This document shows positions 1-5,488 of a stretch of 5,488 nucleotides of DNA, in pieces. Below the pieces are notes generated by a model, which was not told the DNA's origin, made no database searches, and saw only the letters and a program-made list of their open reading frames with translations. Made by a program: the position numbers and the translations under genes. Position 1 is the first letter of the stretch. Each line of letters begins with the position of its first letter. Source of the stretch: Thomasclavelia spiroformis (GTDB taxonomy: Bacteria > Bacillota_I > Bacilli_A > Erysipelotrichales > Coprobacillaceae); contig JAGZCC010000096.1 in the NCBI GenBank assembly GCA_018369555.1, positions 1 to 5,488 of the forward strand, read 5' to 3'.

Positions 1-4
1 TCTT

Positions 5-22
5 CAGACAACTTCCTGTCTG
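5..22 (-). other. Small hairpin in the putative rRNA leader
   Basis: A perfect 6-bp inverted repeat (CAGACA / TGTCTG) encloses a 6-base loop. It lies at the distal end of the putative rRNA leader. No U-tract follows within the visible sequence, so it does not look like a terminator. It could be part of a leader fold or a processing stem flanking the rRNA. The full structure would need sequence beyond the window. Confidence 0.4.
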
Positions 23-69
23 TTTAGCTCTTTTTTTCTCTCTTTGACGTGTGTTTTTTAATTCTGTTT

Positions 70-84
70 AGTTTTCAATGATCT
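70..84 (-). promoter_or_regulatory. boxA-like antitermination element
   Basis: The minus strand reads AGATCATTGAAAACT, followed by AAACAG. This resembles the Bacillus-type rRNA boxA (TGTTCTTTGAAAACT), with the GAAAACT core intact and changes in the 5' part. boxA in nascent rRNA recruits NusB/NusE and associated factors, which prevents Rho-dependent termination of untranslated rRNA transcripts. It sits about 25-35 bases below the inferred transcription start, a sensible place for a leader boxA. The call rests on sequence resemblance and position only. Confidence 0.6.
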
Positions 85-113
85 CTCGCCGCCTTTTTTT
101 CAAGCGCATTTAT

Positions 114-142
114 ATATTATCACCTTTATTTACAAATGTAAA
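114..142 (-). promoter_or_regulatory. Strong extended -10 promoter, probably for an rRNA operon
   Basis: On the minus strand there is a -35 hexamer TTTACA (137-142, 5 of 6 to TTGACA), a 17-base spacer, and a -10 hexamer TAATAT (114-119). The -10 is preceded by TG at 121-122, giving an extended -10 (TGATAATAT). Upstream, 143-180 is very A/T-rich with A-tracts on the minus strand, as expected of an UP element contacting the RNA polymerase alpha subunits. Predicted initiation is near a G at 107. A perfect inverted repeat (129-142) covers the -35. The strong boxes, the UP-like region and the boxA-like sequence downstream together point to a sigma-A stable-RNA promoter. Confidence 0.7.
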
Positions 143-251
143 GCTTTTTTTACTAAATATATTATTTTTTATTTATTGTTCATTAATCTTTTATTATCTC
201 ATATTTATTTAATTTCTGTACAAATTAATATAATTAACATATTTAACAATA
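143..251. other. AT-rich spacer with no gene
   Basis: This spacer lies between the nifJ terminator and the putative rRNA promoter. The part nearest the promoter (to about 180) may act as an UP element. In the remainder I see only A/T-rich sequence, with no open reading frame that has a ribosome binding site and no convincing inverted repeat. Confidence 0.6.
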
Positions 252-307
252 TAAAAAGAAACTGTATCAAATATAACTTTATCAAGAGTTAATTTGTTAC
301 AGTTTCT
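252..307 (-). terminator. Intrinsic terminator of nifJ
   Basis: On the minus strand a long stem-loop starts 6 bases after the nifJ stop codon. The outer stem is 10 bp (AGAAACTGTA with TACAGTTTCT, 298-307 and 257-266). An A/A mismatch follows, then 5 bp (CAAAT/ATTTG), a single bulged base, 5 bp more (TAACT/AGTTA) and an 8-base loop at 279-286. A run of five T continues directly from the stem base at 253-257. The stem is AT-rich but unusually long. No T-tract follows on the plus strand, so it serves only the minus strand. It separates nifJ from the putative rRNA promoter downstream. Confidence 0.92.
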
Positions 308-313
308 ATTATA

Positions 314-3300
314 TTAAATCATTCTATTCAAACGACTACGACGTTTTTTAGCATCATTTAAACATTTATCCATCAATTCATCAGCATGTTCAGGATTGAT
401 TTTTGATAATTGTGCAAAACGATTTTCACTTAATAAGAAATCTTTAAATTTGTCGAAATCTGGTTCTTTTGAATCAATTTGTAATGGATTTTTTCCTTCA
501 TCTTCTAAGCGTGGATCATATCTTAATAAATTAAAGTATCCACATGCTACTGCATCTTTTTGTTGTTTTTGATGATTTGCTAAACCACCTTTAATACCAT
601 GTTCCATACATGGAGAATAAGCAATAATTAATGATGGTCCATTATATGCTTCTGCTTCTTTGAATGCTTTTATTGTTTGCATAGGATTAGCTCCCATAGC
701 CACTTGAGCTACATATACATGTCCATATGCCATAGCAATTTGAGCTAAATCTTTCTTAGCAACAGTTTTACCTCCTGCAGTAAACTTAGCTATTGAACCT
801 GCTTGTGATGATTTTGAAGATTGTCCTCCGGTATTAGAATATACTTCAGTATCTAACACTAAGACATTAACATTTTGGTCACTTGCTAACACATGATCGA
901 CACCACCATAACCGATATCATATGCCCAACCATCGCCACCGATAATCCATTGTGATTTACTTACTAAATCTCCTTCTTGATCTAATAATTCTTTTATCCC
1001 TTCATTTTTAGAAGTAACAATTAATGGTAACATTTTATCGACAATTGTTCTTTCTTGTTCACGATTCCCTTTACTTGCAACATATTCATCTAATAATGAT
1101 TGTAATTCTGGTTCACAATCATTTTTATTATCTTCAATTACACTCAATAAATGATTTGTTTTATAATTTTCAGCTAATTTCATACCAAAACCATATTCTG
1201 CATTATCTTCAAATAAAGAATTAGCCCATGCTGGTCCTTGTCCATTTTTATCAATATTACATGGTGTTGACGGAGTAGATCCTGTATAAATAGAACTACA
1301 TCCTGTCGCATTAGCAATCATCATATCTTTACCAAATAACTGGGATGCTAAACGATAATATGGTGTTTCACCACATCCCCCACATGCTCCAGATACTTCA
1401 AAATAAGGTCTCATAAAACCTACACCTTTAACAGTAGTTAATGGATATTTATCTGTTTTGTATTCAACATGTTGATACATATGATCTGCTAATTTAGCAT
1501 GTTTCAATTCTTCTTTTACCGGTACCATTTCAAGCGCTTTTTCACCTTTTTTACCTGGACACTCAGTTACACATAAACCACATCCAACACAGTTATCAGG
1601 TGATACTTGAATACGATAAACTAATCCATCAACATTTTTACCGATAGGATTTAAAACATCATTATTAATATCTTCTGGTAAATCAGTCATTTCTTCTTCA
1701 TCAATTAAGAATGCTCGAATTGTTGCATGAGGACATACCATAACACAGTTATTACATTGAATACAATTTTCTTTAATCCAACGTGGTACTTCAGTAGCAA
1801 TTGCACGTTTTTCTTTTATCGCTACCCCTGACTGCATTGAACCATCTAATTTATCCATAAACGCTGAAACCGGTAAATCATATCCATCTAATTTATTAAT
1901 AATTGATACAAAATTATCAAAATGATCATCACCAGTTCTTACACGACGACTAGTCACAGTTAAATCAGACCAACTTGGATCCACTTCAACTTCAACAATG
2001 GCATCTTTACCAGCATCGATAGCTTTATAATTCAATTCAACAATGGCATCACCTTTTTTACCATAAGTCTTTTTAGCCATTTCTTTCATATACTTAATTG
2101 CTTCATTAATTGGTAAAATTTGTGGGTTTAAAGCAAAGAATGCAGATTGAAGAATGGTATTAGTTCTTCTACCCATGCCAATTTCATTAGCAATTTTATT
2201 TGCATTAATAATATAAAATTTAGCTTTCAAATCTGCTAATTGTTTCTTTAACTTATTTGGTAAATAGTCAACGATTTCATCTTTATTAAATTCGGTATTT
2301 AATAAGAAAATACCTCCTTTTTTCAAGTTCTTCAACATATCATATTTTAAGCAATAATTATCTAATGAACAAGAAATAAAATCAGCATTATTTACATAAT
2401 AAGTTGCTCTAATTGGACTATTTCCAAATCTCAAATTAGAACGAGTAGCTCCTCCAGCTTTCTTACTATCATAAGCAAAATAAGCTTGTGAATATAAATC
2501 TGTATGATCTCCAATAATTTTAATTGATGATTTATTTGCTGAAACAGTACCATCTGAACCTAAACCATAGAATAAACATGCAGTATAATCAGCTTTTACA
2601 TTAAAATCTGGATCTTCTTTTAATGATAAATTAGTTACATCATCATTAATACCAATTGTAAATGAAGTAAATGGATCATCTAACAATAAATGATCATAAA
2701 CAGCTTTAATTTGGCGAGGTGTAGTATCTTTAGATCCCATACCGTAACGTCCACCTACGATAGTCTTAACATGTTTTACATCTTTTAATACACTACATAC
2801 ATCTAAATATAACGGTTCACCAGTTGCTCCCATTTCTTTTGTACGATCTAATACAGCAACTTTTTCGACGCTTTCAGGTAAAACATCTAATAAATATTTT
2901 GGTGAAAACGGACGATATAAATGAACCTTGATTAGGCCAACTTGTTCCCCGCGACTATTTAACTCATCAATAGTTTCTTTAATTGTTTCTGTAACTGAAC
3001 CCATTGCAATAATTACTCTTGTTGCATTAGAATCACCATAATATGTAAATGGTGCATAATGTCTACCTGTAATTTCTGAAATCTTTTTCATATAATCAGC
3101 AACAATTTCAACTACTGCATCAAAATGTTTATTTTGTGCTTCACGTCCTTGGAAATAGATATCATCATTTTCCGCTCCACCACGTTCTACTGGATTAGTA
3201 TGTGGATTCAAAGCTTGTTTTTTGTATTTTGCAAGTGCTTCACGATCTAATAAACTTGCAAGTACATCATAATCCATTACTTCAACCTTTTGAATTTCAT

Positions 3301-3832
3301 GTGATGTTCTAAATCCATCAAAAAAATGCATGACAGGAACAGATCCTTTGATTGCAGTTAAATGTGCAATTCCTCCTAGATCCATTACTTCTTGAACAGA
3401 ATGAGAACAAATCATCGGCATTCCCACTTGACGACATGCATAAATATCTTGATGATCTCCAAAAATATTTAATGATCTAGTCGCAAGCGCACGAGCAGAA
3501 ACATGAAAAACTCCTGGCAACAACTCCCCTGCAATCTTATATAAATTAGGAATCATCAACAACAGTCCTTGAGATGCTGTAAAAGTTGTTGCTAAAGCCC
3601 CACCTTGTAACGCCCCATGGACAGCACCCGCAGCTCCAGCTTCTGATTGCATTTCAATTACTTTAACCGGTGAGCCAAAGATATTTTTCTTTCCTTGAGC
3701 AGCCCACGCTTCGGCATTTTCAGCCATTGGAGATGAAGGTGTAATTGGATAAATACTTGCTACTTCTGTAAATGCATATGCTACATGAGCAGCAGCCGTA
3801 TTACCATCCATTGATAAATACTTTTTAGCCAT
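314..3832 (-). CDS. nifJ: Pyruvate:ferredoxin (flavodoxin) oxidoreductase, PFOR
   Basis: This 1172-residue single-chain PFOR oxidises pyruvate with CoA to acetyl-CoA and CO2 and passes two electrons to ferredoxin or flavodoxin in the cytoplasm. It is the main pyruvate-cleaving step of many anaerobic fermenters. The domains run in the usual order. The N-terminal TPP-pyrimidine domain has YPITPSSP at 28-35, Glu64 and Arg114, equivalent to the catalytic-site residues of the Desulfovibrio africanus enzyme. Then come domain II (about 260-410) and the gamma-type/CoA domain (about 413-610). A two-cluster ferredoxin domain has Cys690/693/696/700 and Cys748/751/754/758. The TPP-diphosphate domain has GDGWAYDIG at 966-974 and Asp967, Thr995 and Asn1000 for Mg-TPP. 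Cys817, 820, 845 and 1075 hold the proximal cluster. All three [4Fe-4S] sites are complete. It ends near residue 1172 without the roughly 60-residue protective extension of the D. africanus enzyme. AGGAGG at 3843-3848 lies 10 bases before the ATG and supports the start. It appears monocistronic, with its own promoter and terminator. Confidence 0.98.
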   Translation of the reverse strand: MAKKYLSMDGNTAAAHVAYAFTEVASIYPITPSSPMAENAEAWAAQGKKNIFGSPVKVIEMQSEAGAAGAVHGALQGGALATTFTASQGLLLMIPNLYKIAGELLPGVFHVSARALATRSLNIFGDHQDIYACRQVGMPMICSHSVQEVMDLGGIAHLTAIKGSVPVMHFFDGFRTSHEIQKVEVMDYDVLASLLDREALAKYKKQALNPHTNPVERGGAENDDIYFQGREAQNKHFDAVVEIVADYMKKISEITGRHYAPFTYYGDSNATRVIIAMGSVTETIKETIDELNSRGEQVGLIKVHLYRPFSPKYLLDVLPESVEKVAVLDRTKEMGATGEPLYLDVCSVLKDVKHVKTIVGGRYGMGSKDTTPRQIKAVYDHLLLDDPFTSFTIGINDDVTNLSLKEDPDFNVKADYTACLFYGLGSDGTVSANKSSIKIIGDHTDLYSQAYFAYDSKKAGGATRSNLRFGNSPIRATYYVNNADFISCSLDNYCLKYDMLKNLKKGGIFLLNTEFNKDEIVDYLPNKLKKQLADLKAKFYIINANKIANEIGMGRRTNTILQSAFFALNPQILPINEAIKYMKEMAKKTYGKKGDAIVELNYKAIDAGKDAIVEVEVDPSWSDLTVTSRRVRTGDDHFDNFVSIINKLDGYDLPVSAFMDKLDGSMQSGVAIKEKRAIATEVPRWIKENCIQCNNCVMVCPHATIRAFLIDEEEMTDLPEDINNDVLNPIGKNVDGLVYRIQVSPDNCVGCGLCVTECPGKKGEKALEMVPVKEELKHAKLADHMYQHVEYKTDKYPLTTVKGVGFMRPYFEVSGACGGCGETPYYRLASQLFGKDMMIANATGCSSIYTGSTPSTPCNIDKNGQGPAWANSLFEDNAEYGFGMKLAENYKTNHLLSVIEDNKNDCEPELQSLLDEYVASKGNREQERTIVDKMLPLIVTSKNEGIKELLDQEGDLVSKSQWIIGGDGWAYDIGYGGVDHVLASDQNVNVLVLDTEVYSNTGGQSSKSSQAGSIAKFTAGGKTVAKKDLAQIAMAYGHVYVAQVAMGANPMQTIKAFKEAEAYNGPSLIIAYSPCMEHGIKGGLANHQKQQKDAVACGYFNLLRYDPRLEDEGKNPLQIDSKEPDFDKFKDFLLSENRFAQLSKINPEHADELMDKCLNDAKKRRSRLNRMI

Positions 3833-3861
3833 TTTTATAAATCCTCCTTTTGCATAAATAT

Positions 3862-3890
3862 ATTATACTACGTCCCCTATGTATTTGCTA
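3862..3890 (-). promoter_or_regulatory. Probable nifJ promoter
   Basis: The minus strand has a perfect -10 box TATAAT (3862-3867), 29 bases before the nifJ start codon and just ahead of its ribosome binding site. At 17-base spacing the -35 position (3885-3890) reads TAGCAA, a weak match (3 of 6). A good -10 with a poor -35 suggests help from an activator or another upstream feature. The unusual GGGG run in the spacer and the inverted repeat over the -35 region fit a regulated promoter, but no known regulator site is recognised. Confidence 0.65.
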
Positions 3891-3901
3891 GTTATAAATA
3901 C
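3881..3901. promoter_or_regulatory. Inverted repeat over the nifJ -35 region (candidate operator)
   Basis: Perfect 6-base arms, GTATTT (3881-3886) and AAATAC (3896-3901), are separated by 9 bases and centred on 3891. The repeat covers the weak -35 position of the nifJ promoter, where a repressor or activator would be expected to bind. I do not recognise it as a Rex, CcpA (cre) or Fnr consensus. In AT-rich intergenic DNA a 6-base dyad can arise by chance, so this is only a candidate. Confidence 0.3.
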
Positions 3902-3956
3902 TGAAAGACACTTACAAAACATATTCTTTATCATAATTTTATTACAATACCATTTC

Positions 3957-3996
3957 AAAAAAAGCTTATTATTCAATTAAATTGACCAACAAGCTT
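3957..3996 (-). terminator. Intrinsic terminator of the galU operon
   Basis: On the minus strand, 8 bases after the stop codon of the membrane-protein gene, AAGCTTGTT (3988-3996) pairs with AATAAGCTT (3962-3970) over 9 bp, including one G-U pair. Above a small internal loop, TCAA/TTGA can extend the stem around a 5-base TTTAA loop. Seven T in a row (complement of 3957-3963) overlap and follow the base of the stem. This ends the galU and membrane-protein transcript before the nifJ promoter. Confidence 0.85.
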
Positions 3997-4004
3997 AATA
4001 ATAT

Positions 4005-4472
4005 CTAATCTCTCAAAGTCATATATGCAGCTACTGCTCCAAATAAAAAGATAATTGTCCCTAAAAGATCACCGATAAATAAATTTTTAAAACATGTTAT
4101 AAATACAGTAATAAATAACTGTCCATTAACTAAAGGCATCAACATTGTTAAATAAAGTGTTTGTGCAATTAATACTCCTAATATATAGGATATTACTGCA
4201 ATTATCGCTAAATTAGTTCCACTTTTATTTAAAAACTTTTTTATTGCCGCCGCCTCTAAAAAACCAACCAAAAAAGCAATATAAGAAAAATTAATACCCG
4301 TTTTATAAATTATTGTTTCCATAATAAAACCTAAAACAATCGAAACACCTGTCCCAATCAAAAAAGCCATCAAATAATCTTTACCAAGTACTTTTTCAGC
4401 ATTATTTTGATTAAAAAATGCTTTTGCTTCTTTTCTTTGCTTATATTCTTGATATTTTTCTTGAAAACTCAT
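4005..4472 (-). CDS. Small multi-pass membrane protein of unknown function, coupled to galU
   Basis: I do not recognise this 155-residue protein. The first 30 residues are hydrophilic and rich in Lys, Glu and Gln, probably a cytoplasmic helix. They are followed by hydrophobic segments at about 33-56, 61-78, 86-112 and 135-153, with a shorter, less certain hydrophobic stretch at 118-134. This suggests four, possibly five, membrane helices. There is no signal peptide and no catalytic motif. A basic turn (IKKFLNKSG, 77-85) between the second and third segments would face the cytoplasm under the positive-inside rule. The ATG overlaps the galU stop codon by one base (TAATG on the minus strand). 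A ribosome binding site, AAGGAAG, lies in the last galU codons about 7 bases upstream, so translation is probably coupled to galU. The operon context suggests an envelope-related role, but this is inference only. Confidence 0.88.
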   Translation of the reverse strand: MSFQEKYQEYKQRKEAKAFFNQNNAEKVLGKDYLMAFLIGTGVSIVLGFIMETIIYKTGINFSYIAFLVGFLEAAAIKKFLNKSGTNLAIIAVISYILGVLIAQTLYLTMLMPLVNGQLFITVFITCFKNLFIGDLLGTIIFLFGAVAAYMTLRD

Positions 4473-5371
4473 TACTTATCTTCCTTTACAATCGATTCAA
4501 TATATTCACGTACTTTTTCTTTTAAATCATCACGATTTAACGAAAAATCAATCGTTGCTTTTATAAAACCAAATTTATCACCTACATCATAACGAATCCC
4601 CTCAAAATCATATGCATAAACTGCTTGAATATCCATTAAACGTTTAATCGCATCAGTTAATTGGATTTCTCCACCAGCTCCTTTACCTTGAGTTTCTAAT
4701 AACTCAAATACTTTTGGTGTTAATACATATCTTCCTAACACTGCCATATCACTTGGTGCTTTATCTACCTCAGGTTTTTCAACCATATCACTTAATTTAA
4801 CCAATCTTCCATTACATTCAATTGAATGCGTTTTAGATGGGCTAACGATTCCATATTTACATACATCTTGATGAGGAACTGTTTGTACTCCTACCACCGA
4901 TGCCTCCTTAGACATATAGGCATCAATTAATTGTTTTAATGCTGGTTCTCCTCCATCATTTACAACAATATCATCACCTAATAAGACCGCAAAAGGTTCA
5001 TCACCAATAAATGATTTTGCACATAATACCGCATGTCCTAACCCTTTTGGTTCTTTTTGACGAATATAATAAATATTTGCCATATTAGCAATATCTTGAA
5101 TCATCTTCACTTGTTCTATTTTTCCAGATTCAGTCAAACGAGCTTCTAATTCATAATTTTTATCAAAATGATTTTCCATTGAATGTTTATTACTGTTAGT
5201 AATAATCAAAATTTCTTCAATTCCACTATCAACCGCTTCTTGAATAATATATTGAATTGTCGGTGTATCGACAATCGGTAACATCTCCTTTGCTAATGCT
5301 TTAGTTGCTGGTAAAAATCTTGTTCCTAATCCAGCTGCTGGTATAATTGCTTTTCTTACTTTTTGTTTCAT
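4472..5371 (-). CDS. galU: UTP-glucose-1-phosphate uridylyltransferase (UDP-glucose pyrophosphorylase)
   Basis: GalU makes UDP-glucose and pyrophosphate from UTP and glucose-1-phosphate in the cytoplasm. UDP-glucose feeds glycolipids, teichoic-acid decoration, capsule and the galactose (Leloir) pathway. The 299 residues form one nucleotidyltransferase domain of normal family length. The N-terminal nucleotide-binding loop is AAGLGTRFLPATKALAKEM (12-30). Further motifs are EPKGLGHAV (107-115), LGDD (131-134, metal-binding Asp), VEKP (197-200, with the conserved Glu-Lys pair), GAGGEIQLTDAI (231-242) and YDVGDKFGF (261-269). I chose the ATG giving MKQKVRKAIIPAAG because GGAG lies 6 bases before it and homologues start at about this point. 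Upstream in-frame alternatives (ATG at 5383, GTG at 5398) lack a well-placed ribosome binding site, and the GTG lies within a hairpin. It is the first gene of a two-gene unit with the membrane protein. A paralogue such as gtaB or hasC would carry out the same reaction. Confidence 0.96.
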   Translation of the reverse strand: MKQKVRKAIIPAAGLGTRFLPATKALAKEMLPIVDTPTIQYIIQEAVDSGIEEILIITNSNKHSMENHFDKNYELEARLTESGKIEQVKMIQDIANMANIYYIRQKEPKGLGHAVLCAKSFIGDEPFAVLLGDDIVVNDGGEPALKQLIDAYMSKEASVVGVQTVPHQDVCKYGIVSPSKTHSIECNGRLVKLSDMVEKPEVDKAPSDMAVLGRYVLTPKVFELLETQGKGAGGEIQLTDAIKRLMDIQAVYAYDFEGIRYDVGDKFGFIKATIDFSLNRDDLKEKVREYIESIVKEDK

Positions 5372-5377
5372 AATTTT

Positions 5378-5381
5378 CTCC
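5378..5381 (-). promoter_or_regulatory. galU ribosome binding site that decides the start
   Basis: GGAG on the minus strand lies 6 bases before the ATG at 5371 and supports the 299-residue form. The site itself overlaps the in-frame upstream ATG at 5383. That ATG has only a GGGG run 2-3 bases before it, too close for normal initiation. Confidence 0.7.
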
Positions 5382-5387
5382 ATTTCC

Positions 5388-5405
5388 CCGCGCTTCACTG
5401 CGCGG
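5388..5405 (-). other. GC-rich hairpin in the galU 5' leader
   Basis: A perfect 6-bp stem, CCGCGC/GCGCGG, entirely G/C, encloses a 6-base loop. It lies 6 bases upstream of the galU ribosome binding site. It stands out against the very AT-rich surroundings. No T-tract follows on either strand, so it is not an intrinsic terminator. If transcribed, it would form a stable stem next to the ribosome binding site and could affect mRNA stability or initiation. Its role is unknown. Confidence 0.45.
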
Positions 5406-5441
5406 ACACAAATATTTAATCAAACAACTTCCTTATGTTTC

Positions 5442-5483
5442 TAGTAACCTTCTCTATTTAATTGTATAATTTAGTAGAGGTGG
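5442..5483 (+). promoter_or_regulatory. Possible divergent promoter and ribosome binding site at the right edge
   Basis: The plus strand carries a perfect -10 box TATAAT (5465-5470), with a weak -35 at 17-base spacing (TAGTAA, 5442-5447, 3 of 6). AGAGGTGG at 5476-5483 follows. That motif could be a ribosome binding site for a rightward gene starting just beyond the window, although the leader would then be almost absent. Alternatively AGAGGTGGTATAC resembles the T-box core (AGGGTGGTACCGCG) with one extra base. In that case the TATAAT would be incidental. The window ends before either can be decided. Confidence 0.35.
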
Positions 5484-5488
5484 TATAC

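Larger units (their letters stand above)
1..107 (-). other. Probable rRNA operon leader (5' part only)
   Basis: Read on the minus strand, this stretch begins just below a strong promoter. It carries a boxA-like sequence, a second copy of the motif CTAAACAGA, and a small hairpin at the window edge, with no open reading frame. Firmicutes rRNA leaders and 16S-23S spacers characteristically hold a TTTGAAAACTAAACA-type boxA for the Nus antitermination complex, and the minus strand here reads ATTGAAAACTAAACAG. I infer that a rRNA operon, probably starting with 16S, is transcribed leftward and begins outside the window. No mature rRNA sequence is visible, so a tRNA cluster or another stable RNA remains possible. 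The expected transcription start is near position 107. Confidence 0.6.

Noticed and set aside
1024..1224. A 66-codon plus-strand open reading frame
   Set aside because: It lies entirely inside nifJ on the opposite strand, has no ribosome binding site, and its His/Tyr/Leu-rich product is what antisense of an AT-rich gene gives.
4407..4592. A 61-codon plus-strand open reading frame
   Set aside because: It is antisense to the galU/membrane-protein junction, its Phe/Ser/Leu-rich composition mirrors the Lys/Glu codons of the real genes, and there is no ribosome binding site.
5372..5398. A nine-residue N-terminal extension of GalU starting at GTG (5398)
   Set aside because: The GTG lies in the loop/stem of the GC-rich hairpin without a usable ribosome binding site, while GGAG 6 bases before the internal ATG and the family's usual start favour the shorter form.
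5424..5433. ACAACTTCCT occurs both here and at 8-17, as possible ends of a repeat
   Set aside because: It is only ten bases, the flanks are unrelated, and the minus-strand AGGAAG core is common in this kind of genome. There is no sign of an insertion sequence or target duplication.
5406..5488. A minus-strand galU promoter (for example TACAAT near the right edge)
   Set aside because: Several A/T-rich hexamers resemble a -10 but none has a convincing -35 at 16-18 bases inside the window, so no specific box is called.
1..5488. CRISPR array, mobile element, prophage or defence genes
   Set aside because: There are no regularly spaced repeats, transposase or integrase motifs, or gene fragments. 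The coding content is intact housekeeping genes with terminators between the units.

Overview
This is an AT-rich window whose recognisable genes all lie on the minus strand. It looks like a low-GC, anaerobic Gram-positive bacterium, most like Erysipelotrichales/Coprobacillaceae or a related Firmicutes lineage. The basis is an oxygen-sensitive clostridial-type pyruvate:ferredoxin oxidoreductase, strong AGGAGG-type ribosome binding sites, A/T-ending codons and short U-tract terminators. The genus assignment is inference. The standard genetic code is in use, since tryptophan is encoded by TGG where checked and no in-frame TGA interrupts the genes.

Layout by decreasing coordinate, which is the direction of transcription. 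At the right edge (about 5442-5488) there is a promoter-like box and an AGAGGTGG motif on the plus strand, suggesting a divergent unit that starts just outside the window. Next comes a two-gene minus-strand operon: galU (UTP-glucose-1-phosphate uridylyltransferase, 4472-5371), preceded by a small GC-rich hairpin, and a 155-residue multi-pass membrane protein (4005-4472). The two genes overlap by one base in a TAATG junction. An intrinsic terminator (3957-3996) closes this operon. After it comes the promoter of the single-gene nifJ (PFOR) transcription unit (314-3832), which ends in a long, well-formed intrinsic terminator (252-307).

The left 313 bases hold no protein gene. They contain that terminator, an AT-rich spacer, and then a strong extended -10 promoter (114-142). 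The promoter fires leftward into a leader carrying a boxA-like antitermination sequence (GATCATTGAAAACT), a 9-base direct repeat and a small hairpin. This is the architecture of a Firmicutes stable-RNA leader, so an rRNA operon probably begins just left of the window. The rRNA gene itself is not visible.

Functionally the window is mostly housekeeping. PFOR converts pyruvate to acetyl-CoA with reduced ferredoxin for fermentation, and GalU supplies UDP-glucose for cell-envelope glycans and galactose metabolism. The membrane protein has no function I can recognise, but its coupling to galU hints at an envelope role. I see no novel defence system, mobile element or CRISPR array. The items most worth a second look are the rRNA-type leader, the coupled membrane protein, the inverted repeat over the nifJ -35 region and the GC-rich hairpin ahead of galU.
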